Source: Azophilus sp026709365
GTDB taxonomy: Bacteria > Pseudomonadota > Gammaproteobacteria > Pseudomonadales > Azotimanducaceae
Reading direction: 5' to 3'
Assembly: GCA_965200175.1 (NCBI GenBank)
Contig: OZ241345.1
Location: forward strand, 1,736,001 to 1,800,000
Length of the DNA: 64,000 bases
In this document: positions 1-10,944 of the stretch, one piece after another
How the letters are laid out: every line of letters starts with the position of its first letter
Numbering within the stretch: position 1 is the stretch's first letter
Made by a program: the position numbers and the translations under genes
Notes under the pieces: generated by a model
What the model saw: only the letters and a program-made list of their open reading frames with translations
What the model was told of the DNA's origin: nothing
Database searches by the model: none

Positions 1-1869
<1,869 letters not shown>

Positions 1870-1988
1870 CTTCTCCCCTCCCCTTAGTTGAACCCGATAA
1901 TGAATCCTAACATCCCAAGGACATCGCGCAAGGCACACATCCTCACAGTGTTGTGCCCAGGGGCTTCCGCGCTGCTTACGAACGGGCC

Positions 1989-2022
1989 AAGAAGCCTATC
2001 GGAACCTGACCTAAGCGACCCA
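1989..2022 (+). repeat. Dispersed repeat family A, partial copy (A1)
   Basis: Contains the family core TCGGAACCTGACCTAAGCGA, found almost exactly at 55596-55615 and in diverged form at 20980-21040, 23340-23375, 28893-28915 and 46711-46735. The flanking hairpins of the full-length copies are not preserved here. It lies between the TonB receptor start and the next membrane-protein gene. Confidence 0.6.
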
Positions 2023-2110
2023 ACGCACCGGCGAAGCGGCTGCGCCTTCAGCGTTGCCTTGGCGCAAGCTTGTCCTATAAAGTTGACGCTCCGAAACGGG
2101 AGGCTTTGCC

Positions 2111-2644
2111 ATGCGATCCTACTTTGAATTCGCCAGCCGGACCGGCACGCTGGCGGTGACCTTCGCCGCCACGGCGGCGTTTCTGGTTCTGGTGTTTCCG
2201 AACCTTCAAATCGGCGGCGAAATGCTCGACATGAAGCCTGGCTACTCGCACGAGGAGGTCATGGCTTCGATGGCGGAGTACGGGCCGGAAGGAAGGACGA
2301 CCTACGCTTGGGGAAGCGCGGTGCTCGATACGCTCTTCCCCATCTGCTACGTCACGTTGTTTGCCGGGCTGATCTACCGCTTCCGGCTGACCGAGGGGGC
2401 CTGGGTTCTCGCGTTCATCCCCGTGATCGCCGGGCTGGGGGACTTGGGGGAGAACGTGCAGATCACCACCATGCTGGTCCAGTACCCCGAAGTCAGCGCC
2501 ACCCAAGCGGCGTGGGCGTCAGCGTTTACCATCTTCAAGGGTTGGATCGGTCCCGTTTACCAGATTCTGGGGATTGGGCTGTTTCTGGTGGCGATGGTGC
2601 GCATCGCGGTTCGCGCGATCCGCGGCCGCTCGGGCAGTTCCTGA
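2111..2644 (+). CDS. Small polytopic membrane protein of unknown function
   Basis: A 177-residue protein with about four hydrophobic segments: residues 13-31 (TLAVTFAATAAFLVLVFP), about 72-92 (VLDTLFPICYVTLFAGLIYRF), about 97-112 (AWVLAFIPVIAGLGDLGE) and about 145-168 (VYQILGIGLFLVAMVRIAV). It is probably an inner-membrane protein. The loop between the first two segments is polar and contains GYSHEEVMASMAEYGPEGR. The ATG is preceded by a good ribosome-binding site, GGGAGG, 8 nt upstream. I do not recognise the family and the gene stands alone between the TonB receptor and hisI. Confidence 0.75.
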   Translation: MRSYFEFASRTGTLAVTFAATAAFLVLVFPNLQIGGEMLDMKPGYSHEEVMASMAEYGPEGRTTYAWGSAVLDTLFPICYVTLFAGLIYRFRLTEGAWVLAFIPVIAGLGDLGENVQITTMLVQYPEVSATQAAWASAFTIFKGWIGPVYQILGIGLFLVAMVRIAVRAIRGRSGSS

Positions 2645-2912
2645 CCGTCGGCTGAGCCACGCCGGTCGGGTCGCAAACCGTCCCGATATTGGGGGTTCAG
2701 CGGATCGGTGGAGAGGATGTCCCTGAACTCAGTGTGCAGGCAGGACACCGAGCCGCCGAGGTTGTAGCGGCAGCCGCCCAGCGTCCATTCCGGCTTGTCC
2801 CTGGCGCCGGGGATGGTGATCTCCTGCGACCACTCCTCATTCTGCTGAAGGCATTTGTCGTTGAGTTAGGTGATCTCGTTGCCGTCGTTCTCCTCTTGGT
2901 TGCCCAATTGCG
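2645..2912 (-). pseudogene. Possible decayed gene fragment
   Basis: This roughly 380-base gap before hisI has no intact gene, but one minus-strand frame reads like protein. It contains NDKCLQQNEEWSQEITIPG followed by ARDKPEWTLGGCRYNLGG and CLHTEFRDILSTDPLNPQYR. It has a TAA stop upstream in frame (…GNEIT-stop-LNDKC…) and no plausible start. The PEWTLGG-YNLGG pattern resembles strands of TonB-dependent receptor barrels, so it may be the remnant of such a gene. It could equally be chance. Confidence 0.25.
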
Positions 2913-3026
2913 CGGCTAAGCGGTCACCGACCAACCGTCGCCCCATAGGCTGTTGCCCGCATAAGCCTTCCCGCTGCCTGCCGCAACGATTAACATGCGC
3001 ACCTGCTTCAAGGTACGTGCGCAACT

Positions 3027-3410
3027 ATGGACCGCCCAGACTTTGCCAAGGCCGAGCTCATTCCCGCCATTGCCCAGGACGCTGAAACCGGACAGGTGCT
3101 GATGCTCGCCTACATGGATGCTGAAGCCTACGACGAGACCCTGCGCACCCGGCAGGTGTGCTACTTCAGCCGCAGCCGCCGCAAGTTGTGGCGCAAGGGC
3201 GAGCAGAGCGGCAACGTGCAGCGGCTCAAGCGCATCTACTACGATTGCGACCGGGACACGATTCTCGTTCAGGTGGAGCAGGTGGGCGGCGCCGCCTGCC
3301 ACGAGGGCTACGCCAGCTGCTTCTACCGCGAAATCGACCCCAGCACCGGCGAGGCGTCGATCATCGCGGAGCGGGTGTTCGATCCCGAGGAGGTTTACGG
3401 CAATGGCTGA
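3027..3410 (+). CDS. hisI: Phosphoribosyl-AMP cyclohydrolase
   Basis: Catalyses the third step of histidine biosynthesis, hydrolysing phosphoribosyl-AMP to the ProFAR precursor; cytosolic and zinc/magnesium dependent. The 127-residue length matches the single-domain HisI without a HisE fusion. Family motifs are clear: YFSRSRRKLWRKGEQSGNVQ near residue 46, then DCDRDTILVQVEQ supplying the Asp metal ligands, and ACHEGYASCFYRE supplying the Cys and His zinc ligands. The gene overlaps hisG by 8 nt (hisG ATG at 3403, hisI stop at 3408-3410), indicating translational coupling. No SD is obvious before its ATG. hisI directly upstream of hisG is an uncommon order; the other his genes are not in the window. 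Confidence 0.96.
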   Translation: MDRPDFAKAELIPAIAQDAETGQVLMLAYMDAEAYDETLRTRQVCYFSRSRRKLWRKGEQSGNVQRLKRIYYDCDRDTILVQVEQVGGAACHEGYASCFYREIDPSTGEASIIAERVFDPEEVYGNG

Positions 3411-4290
3411 ACAGGCCAAGCAGACGCTCAACCTCGGCATTCCCAAGGGCAGCCTGCAGGACGCCACCACGGATTTGTTTCGCCAAGCCGGCTACGTCAT
3501 CCGCTTCACCGGCCGCTCCTACTATCCGCAAGTGGACGACCCGGAAATCGACTGCCTGCTGGTGCGCGCCCAGGAGATGGCCCGCTACGTGGAGCAGGGG
3601 GTGCTCGATGCGGGCATCACCGGCCACGATTGGGTGGTCGAGACCGGCGCGGACGTGGTGGAGCTTGAGGACTTCCTGTTCGCCAAGGTGAGCCGCCGCC
3701 CCACCCGCTGGGTGCTCTGCGTGCCGGATGGCTCGCCCGTTCGCTCGGTGGCGGACCTGGAAGGCAAGCGCATCGCCACCGAGGCGGTGAACATGACCCG
3801 ACGCTACTTTGAGGGCCACGGCGTCAACGCCGTGGTCGAGTTCTCCTGGGGGGCCACCGAAGTGAAGCCGCCGCGGCTGGCGGACGCCATCGTCGAGATC
3901 ACCGAGACGGGCTCGTCGCTGCGCGCCAACAACCTGCGCATCGTTGACGAAGTGCTGCGCAGCACGCCGCGGCTCATCGCCAACAAGGCGGCGCTTGAGG
4001 ACCCGTGGATTCGAGCCAAGCTCGACAACATCGCGCTGATGCTGAAGTCCTGCCTAGCTGCGGAAGGCCGCGTCGGCTTGATGATGAACGTGCGCAAAGC
4101 CGACCTTGAGTCGGTGACCGCGCTGCTCCCGGCGCTGCGCAACCCCACCATCTCGCACCTGACGGACCCCGACTGGCTGGCGCTCAACACCATCATCGAG
4201 GAAGCCACCGTGCGCACCATCATCCCGGCGCTAAAGAAGGCCGGTGCCATGGGCATCATCGAATACCCGATCAACAAGATGATCGAGTAG
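3403..4290 (+). CDS. hisG: ATP phosphoribosyltransferase (long form)
   Basis: First, feedback-regulated step of histidine synthesis: condenses ATP with PRPP. The reading frame is open further upstream, but the ATG at 3403 is preceded by GAGGAGG inside hisI and starts MAEQAKQTLNLGIPKGSLQD, the usual HisG N-terminus, giving 295 residues. It carries the C-terminal ACT-like regulatory domain of the long, homohexameric form (about residues 215-290, ending IIPALKKAGAMGIIEYPINKMIE), so no HisZ subunit is needed. The PRPP-binding stretch VEITETGSSLRANNL is near residue 165. It overlaps hisI and is surely co-transcribed with it. Confidence 0.96.
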   Translation: MAEQAKQTLNLGIPKGSLQDATTDLFRQAGYVIRFTGRSYYPQVDDPEIDCLLVRAQEMARYVEQGVLDAGITGHDWVVETGADVVELEDFLFAKVSRRPTRWVLCVPDGSPVRSVADLEGKRIATEAVNMTRRYFEGHGVNAVVEFSWGATEVKPPRLADAIVEITETGSSLRANNLRIVDEVLRSTPRLIANKAALEDPWIRAKLDNIALMLKSCLAAEGRVGLMMNVRKADLESVTALLPALRNPTISHLTDPDWLALNTIIEEATVRTIIPALKKAGAMGIIEYPINKMIE

Positions 4291-4295
4291 CCCCT

Positions 4296-4310
4296 GCCGC
4301 CGCGGGCGGC
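4296..4310 (+). terminator. Weak hairpin after hisG
   Basis: A perfect 6-bp GC stem (GCCGCC / GGCGGC) with a GCG loop begins 6 nt after the hisG stop. No T-tract follows, so it is at best an incomplete intrinsic terminator or an RNA 3' stabiliser. Confidence 0.3.
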
Positions 4311-4351
4311 CTGAACCCGACACCCACGACAGCGGAGCTGCTAAGGGCGTC

Positions 4352-4762
4352 TCAGCCGCAAGGCTCGGACTGAATGCGCCCGCTGCAGTTGAGCAGACCG
4401 GCAACTTCATCGACCGGACCCTTCCAAGTGATGCCTTGCTGCGTGATCGCGCCCGAGCTCGACGTGCAGGGATTGGCCAGCGTGCAGTCCATGTTGATCA
4501 CGCAGTGCAGGGTGAGGTCACACTGCGCAACGCTTCCACCCAAGTCCGCCGTCAATGAGGTGGGCAGGCAAGTGTTGGCGGCTTTCGACGAAATCCACCT
4601 TTGCGTGCAATCCTGCACTGCCTGATCAATCTCCTCTTGTGACGGCTGCCCCGAAGAGCTGCCCTCGTCCTCCGCGATGGCGGCGCCCACGGGCAACATG
4701 AAGATCGCCGCCAGTAAAGCCAGCGACAAGCGCACTTTGCTGAATTTCTCGTTCACTTCCAT
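4352..4762 (-). CDS. Cysteine-rich secreted protein, unknown
   Basis: A 136-residue protein with a clear Sec signal peptide (MEVNEKFSKVR then a hydrophobic LSLALLAAIFMLPVGAAIA, cleavage near AIA-EDEG). The mature part is short and acidic, with eight cysteines including the cluster QCDLTLHCVINMDC followed by NPC, and a terminal EPCG. It probably forms several disulfides in the periplasm or outside the cell. I do not recognise a family. It is divergent from the MoxR gene and convergent with hisG. The start ATG is followed by a typical n-region and the preceding 25 bases contain GAGG in a loosely suitable position. Confidence 0.7.
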   Translation of the reverse strand: MEVNEKFSKVRLSLALLAAIFMLPVGAAIAEDEGSSSGQPSQEEIDQAVQDCTQRWISSKAANTCLPTSLTADLGGSVAQCDLTLHCVINMDCTLANPCTSSSGAITQQGITWKGPVDEVAGLLNCSGRIQSEPCG

Positions 4763-4942
4763 TCCTCAAATGATCATTGGGGAGCGCAAGCCTGCCATGT
4801 AACGCACCATACAATCAAGAAACTTGCGGATTTTTTTCTGAAAGCGCCCGCCACGGACTTGCGCTGCCAGCAGATGCCTATCGTTGCCAATCCGGCCCAG
4901 CCCTGAGAGACTAGCCTGCATGGCCACGACCAAGGCGGCAAG

Positions 4943-6358
4943 ATGGCGGATCGTCCCGCTACCCTAAGCGAACTCAAGGCATCCGGATACCAGCCGGTGA
5001 CGGTGAAGGCGGAAATTCGCCGCAACCTGATCCGCCGGCTGCGGAGCGCCCAAGCGAATCGGGAACCCTTGTTTCCGGGCATCAAGGGATACGACGAATC
5101 GGTGGTTCCACAGGTCGTGAACGCCCTGCTGTGCGGCCAGGACATCATCTTTCTCGGCGAGCGCGGCCAAGCCAAGTCGCGCCTGGTGCGCGGCCTCGCC
5201 AATCTGCTCGACGAATGGATTCCCGTGCTCGATGGCGCGGAGATACCGGAAAACCCCTACCAGCCCGTCAGCCCCCAAGGCCGTGCCCTCGTCGCGGAGC
5301 ATGGCGGCAGCGCGCCCATACGCTGGCTTGGCCGCGACGAGCGCTACAGCGAAAAGCTGGCTACCCCCGACATCACCATTGCCGACCTGATCGGCGAGGT
5401 GGATCCCATCAAGGTGGCGGAAGGCCGCTACCTAGCCGATGAGCACACCCTGCACTACGGCTTGGTGCCGCGCACCAACCGCGGCATCTTCGCGATCAAC
5501 GAACTGCCCGACCTCGCCGAGCGCATTCAGGTCGGCCTGCTGAACCTGCTGGAGGAGCGCGACGTGCAGATTCGCGGCCATCGCGTGCGCCTGCCGCTCG
5601 ACGTCTTCATCGTCGCCACCGCCAACCCGGAGGACTACACCAACCGGGGCCGCATCATCACGCCCCTGAAGGACCGCTACGGCGCCCAGATCCGCACCCA
5701 CTACCCGGCCAGCATCGCGCAGGAAATGGAGATCATGGCCCAGGAGGCGCAGGCATCCGCCGCCGTCGGCGATCCGGAAGCCGCCGGGCTGCCCCTGCAC
5801 GTGGCGCCGTTCATGGCCGAAGTCATCGCCGAGATCACCCACGCGGCCCGCCGCTCCCCGGACGTCAACCAACGCTCCGGGGTCTCCGTGCGGGCGTCCA
5901 TCGCCAACTACGAGACGCTGACCGCCAACGCCGCCCGCAGGGCGCTGACCCTCGGCGAGCCGGAGGTCGCGCCGCGCATCTCCGACCTCGCCTACATCCT
6001 GCCGAGCTTCCAAGGCAAGCTGGAGATCGAGGCCATGGAGGAGGGCGACGAGGCCCGCGTCGTCACCCGCATCGTGCAAACGGCCGTGAAGGCGGTGTTC
6101 GACCGGGTTTTTGGCGCCGGCGAGTTCGAGGCCGTGGAACAAGCCTTCGGCGAGGGCTACAGCTTCACCGTCGGCGCCGCCGTGCCGGCGGCGGACTATC
6201 GCTGCATCCTGACGGACATCCCCGCCCTCGCCGCCCATCTGGAGGGTGAAAGCCCAGGCGTCCACGCCGCAACCGTCGAGCTCATTCTGGAGGGACTGCA
6301 TCTGCACAAGCGGCTGAACAAGCGCGCCGAGGCGGGCGCTGCGGTTTACTCAGCCTGA
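4943..6358 (+). CDS. MoxR-type AAA+ ATPase (VWA-partner chaperone)
   Basis: A 471-residue AAA+ ATPase of the MoxR/magnesium-chelatase-ChlI type. Walker A is LGERGQAKSRL (Gly72 to Ser79), followed by the insert sequence TPDITIADLIGEVDP typical of this group, the helix-2 region GIFAINELPDLAERIQVGLLNLLEERD (Walker B/sensor region) and VATANPEDYTNRGRIITPLKDRYG (sensor 1 and arginine finger). Members act with a von Willebrand A (VWA) protein to remodel or insert metals into client proteins. The expected VWA partner is encoded at 11216-13240 on the same strand, about 4.9 kb away, separated by two unrelated genes. An SD-like AAGGCGG precedes the ATG. The C-terminal about 100 residues carry a helical extension. 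Confidence 0.88.
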   Translation: MADRPATLSELKASGYQPVTVKAEIRRNLIRRLRSAQANREPLFPGIKGYDESVVPQVVNALLCGQDIIFLGERGQAKSRLVRGLANLLDEWIPVLDGAEIPENPYQPVSPQGRALVAEHGGSAPIRWLGRDERYSEKLATPDITIADLIGEVDPIKVAEGRYLADEHTLHYGLVPRTNRGIFAINELPDLAERIQVGLLNLLEERDVQIRGHRVRLPLDVFIVATANPEDYTNRGRIITPLKDRYGAQIRTHYPASIAQEMEIMAQEAQASAAVGDPEAAGLPLHVAPFMAEVIAEITHAARRSPDVNQRSGVSVRASIANYETLTANAARRALTLGEPEVAPRISDLAYILPSFQGKLEIEAMEEGDEARVVTRIVQTAVKAVFDRVFGAGEFEAVEQAFGEGYSFTVGAAVPAADYRCILTDIPALAAHLEGESPGVHAATVELILEGLHLHKRLNKRAEAGAAVYSA

Positions 6359-6407
6359 TGCGGGCACGGCACAGCCCTTTCGCGACACCGCCAGACTATG
6401 CGGACCG

Positions 6408-9400
6408 TCAACCGGGTGGTCGCGCCATCCCAAGCAGCTCATTCCGCACCGCGTCAATCTCTTGGATCACCGAGTCCATCTCCTCATGGCAACGCCACGC
6501 GGGAACGCGCAGAACCTTCCAGCCCAATTTGGACAGGACCCGGTCGCGGGTGAGGTCCTGGCGGCGTCGGCGACCTCGGGCATCAAGATGCTGATCGCCA
6601 TCCACTTCGACGTTTAGTTGGATGCCCCGCTCCATCAACGCAAAGTCGAGTTCATATCCCTCCACGTTAAGCTTGGCGTAAGGCAGGAGGTTGCCTCGCT
6701 GCATGGCGCGGAGAAGCAGCTCCTCAGATCGGCTGTCCGTGCGGAAGTGGCCCGAACCTTCTTCTGTAGCTTTATCGACTGCCATTTCTTCCCGCAAGTA
6801 GGTGCGAAGGGAAGCCAGCGTGGGGCTACCCAAGCCACCTACATCTGGATGGCCAAGAACGATCAGCGCCGTTCGAGCACGGCTGACTGCAACGTTGACC
6901 AGGTTCCTTTCACGTTCCAGCCAGCTTGCAGCACTGCGACGCATGTTGGGAGACAAAACGGCGGAGATGATAACCACATCCCGTTCGTTGCCTTGAAGAC
7001 GGTGGGCGGTTCCGCACACGAACCCAGCTTCGTCGAGAAATTCGCGTTGGAACCGTTCCCTAGCAATCCGACCAATGAGCTCCGCTTGCGCGGCAAATGG
7101 CGTGACGACGCCTACGGTGACACCAGAATCCAACGTTTCGGCGAGCCGCTCCAAGGTGCGTTCCGCTTCGGCACGGTTTACCCAACTAGCATCGTTTTCG
7201 GAACGTTCCGCAGCGCCGTTGACATCCTCCCAAAGGATAGTGCGACACCTTCCTCGGGCAGGTTCATCGATTTCGGTCAACACGGTGAGTTTGTCCTTGT
7301 AGAAAGTTCGGTTGAACCAACGGGCGATTTGCGGATGGCAGCGGTAGTGCTCGTCGAGGAGGATCGGTTCACGGGCTCTCGCGGCATGCTCAAAGGCGAA
7401 ATAGGCCGATCCATCCTTGTGATGCAAGCCAAGCCGACGTAGATCGTCGTTGTCGAAACCCGTCTCCGCCGCAATCGATGAAAGGAACTGGTCGCCCAAT
7501 GGCACAATGGGATGCAACTGGCCGGGGTCGCCCACCACCGCAAGGCGCTTGGCGCGGTAGGCAAGCGGCAGCACCGCCGCCAAGCTGCACTGGCTGGCCT
7601 CATCCACGATCACAAGATCAAACAGACCGGCCTCCAACGGAAAATTGGGGTTTGCCGACAGCGCAGTGCAGGCCCAGCCGCGCAAGCTTGCCAAAGCCCG
7701 ACCAACTGCCTGCCGGAACCCTTTGCCGCCACATGATGCGGTGCCGAAAGCCGCCAAGCGATCAGCGCCCCGGCGAATTCGCAAGGCCATCTCTGCACGA
7801 ATAGCGCAATCGCTGGCTCGCCGCCATCGAGCGTCCACGCTTCGCATGGCCTCCGCCGGGTCGCCCACGGCGTCGCCCAACTTCCGACGGTCGATGCGCA
7901 TCATGTTCAACTGCTGCTCCAGCATGGCTTGCTGTTGGCCGCGTAGTGCCCATTCTGCGATCTCTTCCAAGGTGGCTGTCGCAACGCAGCCCAGACGCTG
8001 GCGCAGACGGCGTGTGCGCAAACTGCGAAAGAACCATGTGCGCAACAACCGCCTTGCCCGACGTCCAGTGCGGGCGGCGTCGAGGGAGGCATCCGGTCGG
8101 ACTCCATCGGTCCAAATCCGCTGTGTCGCTCTTTTTGCAGCTACTCTGGCCGCACCCAGCTTCTCCGCAGTAGTTAGCAAGTCATCGTCGAGCTTGTCCA
8201 ACGCAGCGAGTTGCTCCGTCAGTTGGTCACGCGCCGCAGCGGCTTGTCGCAAGCTAGCGCGTCCCCGGTCCGCGAGATCGCCTTCATAGGCACTCGCCTC
8301 GCCAGAAGCCGCCGTGATGCGATCCGCAACCTGCTCTCGCACGGCGCGATTGCCCGTGCGCATGAGAAGGCCGTCGCCGACTTCTTGCCCGGCGCGATCC
8401 ACGGCGACGTCGACTGCCGCATTGTTGGTTGAGGTCACGAGGACTTTCTCGCCGTCCAGCCAAACGTTCACCACCGCATTAACCACGAATTGCGTCTTGC
8501 CGGTTCCCGGCGGGCCAGTCACGATCGTCAAGGGCTCCTTACGTAGCGCATCAAGAGCGTACTCCTGCGACAGGCTGCAAAGGAGAGGAGCCGCCAACGG
8601 TCCACGGCCAAGACGCTGCTCTTTCGAAGGTGTACCGCTGCCGGGAACAAGCCATGCCGCAGCGGTGGAAGTCCAGTCCTTGCACCGGCGAAGCGACCGC
8701 AATTCGTCGATCAGGGTGGCGGTGTGCGCAGCGGTTTCGGTCAGGAACCATGCCGCCGCGTTATGGATGCCTAGGTCGGGATGGGCGGGGGCTTGCAGTG
8801 ATCTTGCGTCGAGTGGCGAACGGCCGTCAAGCAGAAGCAAGTGCGCCATTCGTTTTGCGAGCTCGGCAAAGGCCTCGGCATCGCCGAAAGGCAAGCCGTC
8901 GGCCACCAAGTTGTCAATCTCCTCGCCAACGGAGGGGTCGAAGACTCCGCTGGCCGTAATGGCAGAGTTGAATTCCGGTTCCGAGCTTGCGTGGAGGAGC
9001 CAATCATCGCTGGCCCTTCGCTCCGTTTCGATGCGCACCGCAAACAGGGGAGCAACCTTCGAGCGATGGTCGCGATCAAGCATGATGACCAAAGGCCAAC
9101 CATAGAGTATGCAGTGTCCATCCCGCCGTCCATCTGACGCACTGAGGGCTTTGGCGAGCGGTTCGGGTGCCGGAACCGAGTCGCTCCGCCCAACCACCAA
9201 GGTTTCCGGTCCCGCATGGTGGAACCACAGGACGCCCTCCTTGGAGTATGGCACCAATAATTTCGCCGCTTCCGCTTCCACGCACCGCTGCGCGTAACGG
9301 CATAAGCGCTCCCATGGATCGATCAAGCCGCCGTGGCTTGGCGGCAGCGCCCCAGTGCGCGTTGAATCCCCGCGATTGAGGCCTTGCCCAGACTTTCGTT

Positions 9401-9584
9401 TAAGCGGATCCAGCGAGGTTTCCGATGGGGAACGGCGCTGGCCGCCGGCGCAACTCCCGCACCAAACACTCTTCTGCGACGGCGACCAATGCGCCCATTG
9501 GCCGACCTGAAGATCGATCCTGCACATCTGACAACGCTCGTCGAACTTAAGCTGGATTACAAGTAGGTCACTGGGGAGTTTCAA
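6408..9584 (-). CDS. DNA2/NAM7-like SF1 helicase with C-terminal nuclease domain
   Basis: A 1058-residue fusion. Residues 18-45 form a zinc ribbon (CQMC…CGSC). Around residue 357 is the helicase Walker A GPPGTGKTQFVVNAV, later VIVDEASQCSLAAVLPLAY (Walker B) and VVGDPGQLHPIVPLGDQF (motif III). The second RecA domain has DEHYRCHPQI, TAHRLQGNERDVVIIS and NVAVSRARTALIVLGHP. The last about 100 residues (YELDFALMERGIQLNVEVDGDQH then RDRVLSKLGWKVLRVPAWRC) match the DUF559/Vsr-like endonuclease fold. Such Zn-ribbon/helicase/nuclease proteins are often linked to phage or plasmid defence, which is inferred here. The start is a TTG at 9584 with GAGG nearby, so less certain. It lies opposite to and between the MoxR and VWA genes. 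Confidence 0.85.
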   Translation of the reverse strand: MKLPSDLLVIQLKFDERCQMCRIDLQVGQWAHWSPSQKSVWCGSCAGGQRRSPSETSLDPLKRKSGQGLNRGDSTRTGALPPSHGGLIDPWERLCRYAQRCVEAEAAKLLVPYSKEGVLWFHHAGPETLVVGRSDSVPAPEPLAKALSASDGRRDGHCILYGWPLVIMLDRDHRSKVAPLFAVRIETERRASDDWLLHASSEPEFNSAITASGVFDPSVGEEIDNLVADGLPFGDAEAFAELAKRMAHLLLLDGRSPLDARSLQAPAHPDLGIHNAAAWFLTETAAHTATLIDELRSLRRCKDWTSTAAAWLVPGSGTPSKEQRLGRGPLAAPLLCSLSQEYALDALRKEPLTIVTGPPGTGKTQFVVNAVVNVWLDGEKVLVTSTNNAAVDVAVDRAGQEVGDGLLMRTGNRAVREQVADRITAASGEASAYEGDLADRGRASLRQAAAARDQLTEQLAALDKLDDDLLTTAEKLGAARVAAKRATQRIWTDGVRPDASLDAARTGRRARRLLRTWFFRSLRTRRLRQRLGCVATATLEEIAEWALRGQQQAMLEQQLNMMRIDRRKLGDAVGDPAEAMRSVDARWRRASDCAIRAEMALRIRRGADRLAAFGTASCGGKGFRQAVGRALASLRGWACTALSANPNFPLEAGLFDLVIVDEASQCSLAAVLPLAYRAKRLAVVGDPGQLHPIVPLGDQFLSSIAAETGFDNDDLRRLGLHHKDGSAYFAFEHAARAREPILLDEHYRCHPQIARWFNRTFYKDKLTVLTEIDEPARGRCRTILWEDVNGAAERSENDASWVNRAEAERTLERLAETLDSGVTVGVVTPFAAQAELIGRIARERFQREFLDEAGFVCGTAHRLQGNERDVVIISAVLSPNMRRSAASWLERERNLVNVAVSRARTALIVLGHPDVGGLGSPTLASLRTYLREEMAVDKATEEGSGHFRTDSRSEELLLRAMQRGNLLPYAKLNVEGYELDFALMERGIQLNVEVDGDQHLDARGRRRRQDLTRDRVLSKLGWKVLRVPAWRCHEEMDSVIQEIDAVRNELLGMARPPG

Positions 9585-9721
9585 CAGCGGCCCTCGGAAT
9601 TATTGGTCGGCCGATTTTACCGCTACGGCTTAGCTTGGACAACTCGTTGAAGCTGGCGCCCTTCGAAACTGGCACCACCGGACGGAAGGAGTTGTTCTCT
9701 CCCGCCCCGGTGCATCACTAT

Positions 9722-9762
9722 CCAATTCGGAGTATATTCCGATTTAGCTTGACCAATTCGGA
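9722..9762 (+). promoter_or_regulatory. Candidate operator upstream of DUF4143 ATPase
   Basis: The 10-mer CCAATTCGGA occurs twice (9722-9731 and 9753-9762), 31 bases apart, with an inverted TTCCGAT between them. It ends 12 nt before the ATG of the ATPase gene, in an A/T-rich island unusual for this GC-rich window. It could be a repressor site or the core promoter. Confidence 0.4.
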
Positions 9763-9774
9763 ATAAACCTCGAA

Positions 9775-10944
9775 ATGGCTCTTTACAGGCGCACATTGCA
9801 AATCGACCTTCCGCCCGGGCAGTCAGCCTTTCTGTGGGGGCCGCGCAAGACGGGCAAATCCACCTTGCTGGGCGAGACGTTCCCAAATTCAGCACGGTTC
9901 GACCTGCTCGACAGCCGCCTGTTTCTGGAATTCACGCGGTCGCCGTGGGCGTTTGCGGATCGGGTCAGGGCGTTGGATGAGGATGTGATCCAAAACCCGA
10001 TCATCGTGGACGAGGTGCAGAAGGCCCCCGCCATTTTGGATGAGGTGCATCGGTTGATCGAGGCCGGGGGAATGCGTTTCGTGCTCTGCGGCTCCAGCGC
10101 CAGGAAGCTCAAGCGTGGCCGCGCCAACCTGCTGGGCGGCCGGGCATGGCGGTTCGAGTTGCGCCCCCTGACTTGGCTTGAGTTGCCCAACTTCGACCTC
10201 CTGCGGGCGTTGAACCACGGCTTGATCCCGCGCCACTACGATGCCGCGAATCCCAAGCGGGATCTTTCCGGCTACGTCAACGACTACTTGAAGGAGGAGG
10301 TGTTTGCCGAAGGGCTGGTTCGAAACATTGCCGCGTTCTCGCGGTTCTTTGACGCGCTGGCCTTCTCCCACGGCGAGTTGCTGAATTACAGCAACGTGGC
10401 CCGCGACTGTGGCGTCGATTCAAAAACCGTCCGCGAGTATTTTCAGATTCTGGTTGACACCCTGCTTGGCGTGTTCGTCGAGCCATTCAACCACAGGCGC
10501 TCAAGAGCCGTGATTTCGAGGGCGCCCAAGTTCTACCTCTTTGACGTGGGCGTGGCGGGCCAAGTGACGGGGCGAAGCAAATTCGAACGCGCCGCCGGAG
10601 CGGACTTCGGGCGCGCTTTGGAGCACTTCGTGCTGATGGAGGTGTTGGCCTACCGCTCGTACCGGGAGTTGGATTTTCCCGTGCGTTTCTGGCGCACGAA
10701 AAGCGGGCTGGAGTGCGACTTCGTTTTGGGCAGGGAAGGCGAAGCGGCGATTGAGGTGAAGGGTGGCGCCAACATTCGGCCCGCCGACCTGAAGGGCTTG
10801 CGGGCCTACATCTGCGAGCATCGCCCGCGCCACGCCATCCTGGTCTGCCATTGCGATGCGCCCAAGCGCACCGAGGACGGCTTGTGGATTTTGCCGTGGA
10901 CCGGGTTTCTGGAACGTCTCTGGTCAGGGGAGATCCTAGCCTGA
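9775..10944 (+). CDS. AAA family ATPase with DUF4143 C-terminal domain
   Basis: A 389-residue ATPase of the AAA_14/DUF4143 family, widespread in accessory regions and of unproven function (suspected defence or toxin roles). Walker A is GPRKTGKST (residues 22-30) and Walker B is IIVDEVQK near residue 80. FVLCGSSARKLKRG is the sensor region with the conserved GSS-A-KL-RG. The C-terminal half has the winged-helix region (LLNYSNVARDCGVDSKTVREYF) and a restriction-endonuclease-like core, FWRTKSGLECDFVLG then AAIEVKGG (Glu, Asp, Glu-x-Lys). It lies between MoxR and VWA genes next to the helicase-nuclease. A second family member is at 60129-61387. Confidence 0.88.
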   Translation: MALYRRTLQIDLPPGQSAFLWGPRKTGKSTLLGETFPNSARFDLLDSRLFLEFTRSPWAFADRVRALDEDVIQNPIIVDEVQKAPAILDEVHRLIEAGGMRFVLCGSSARKLKRGRANLLGGRAWRFELRPLTWLELPNFDLLRALNHGLIPRHYDAANPKRDLSGYVNDYLKEEVFAEGLVRNIAAFSRFFDALAFSHGELLNYSNVARDCGVDSKTVREYFQILVDTLLGVFVEPFNHRRSRAVISRAPKFYLFDVGVAGQVTGRSKFERAAGADFGRALEHFVLMEVLAYRSYRELDFPVRFWRTKSGLECDFVLGREGEAAIEVKGGANIRPADLKGLRAYICEHRPRHAILVCHCDAPKRTEDGLWILPWTGFLERLWSGEILA

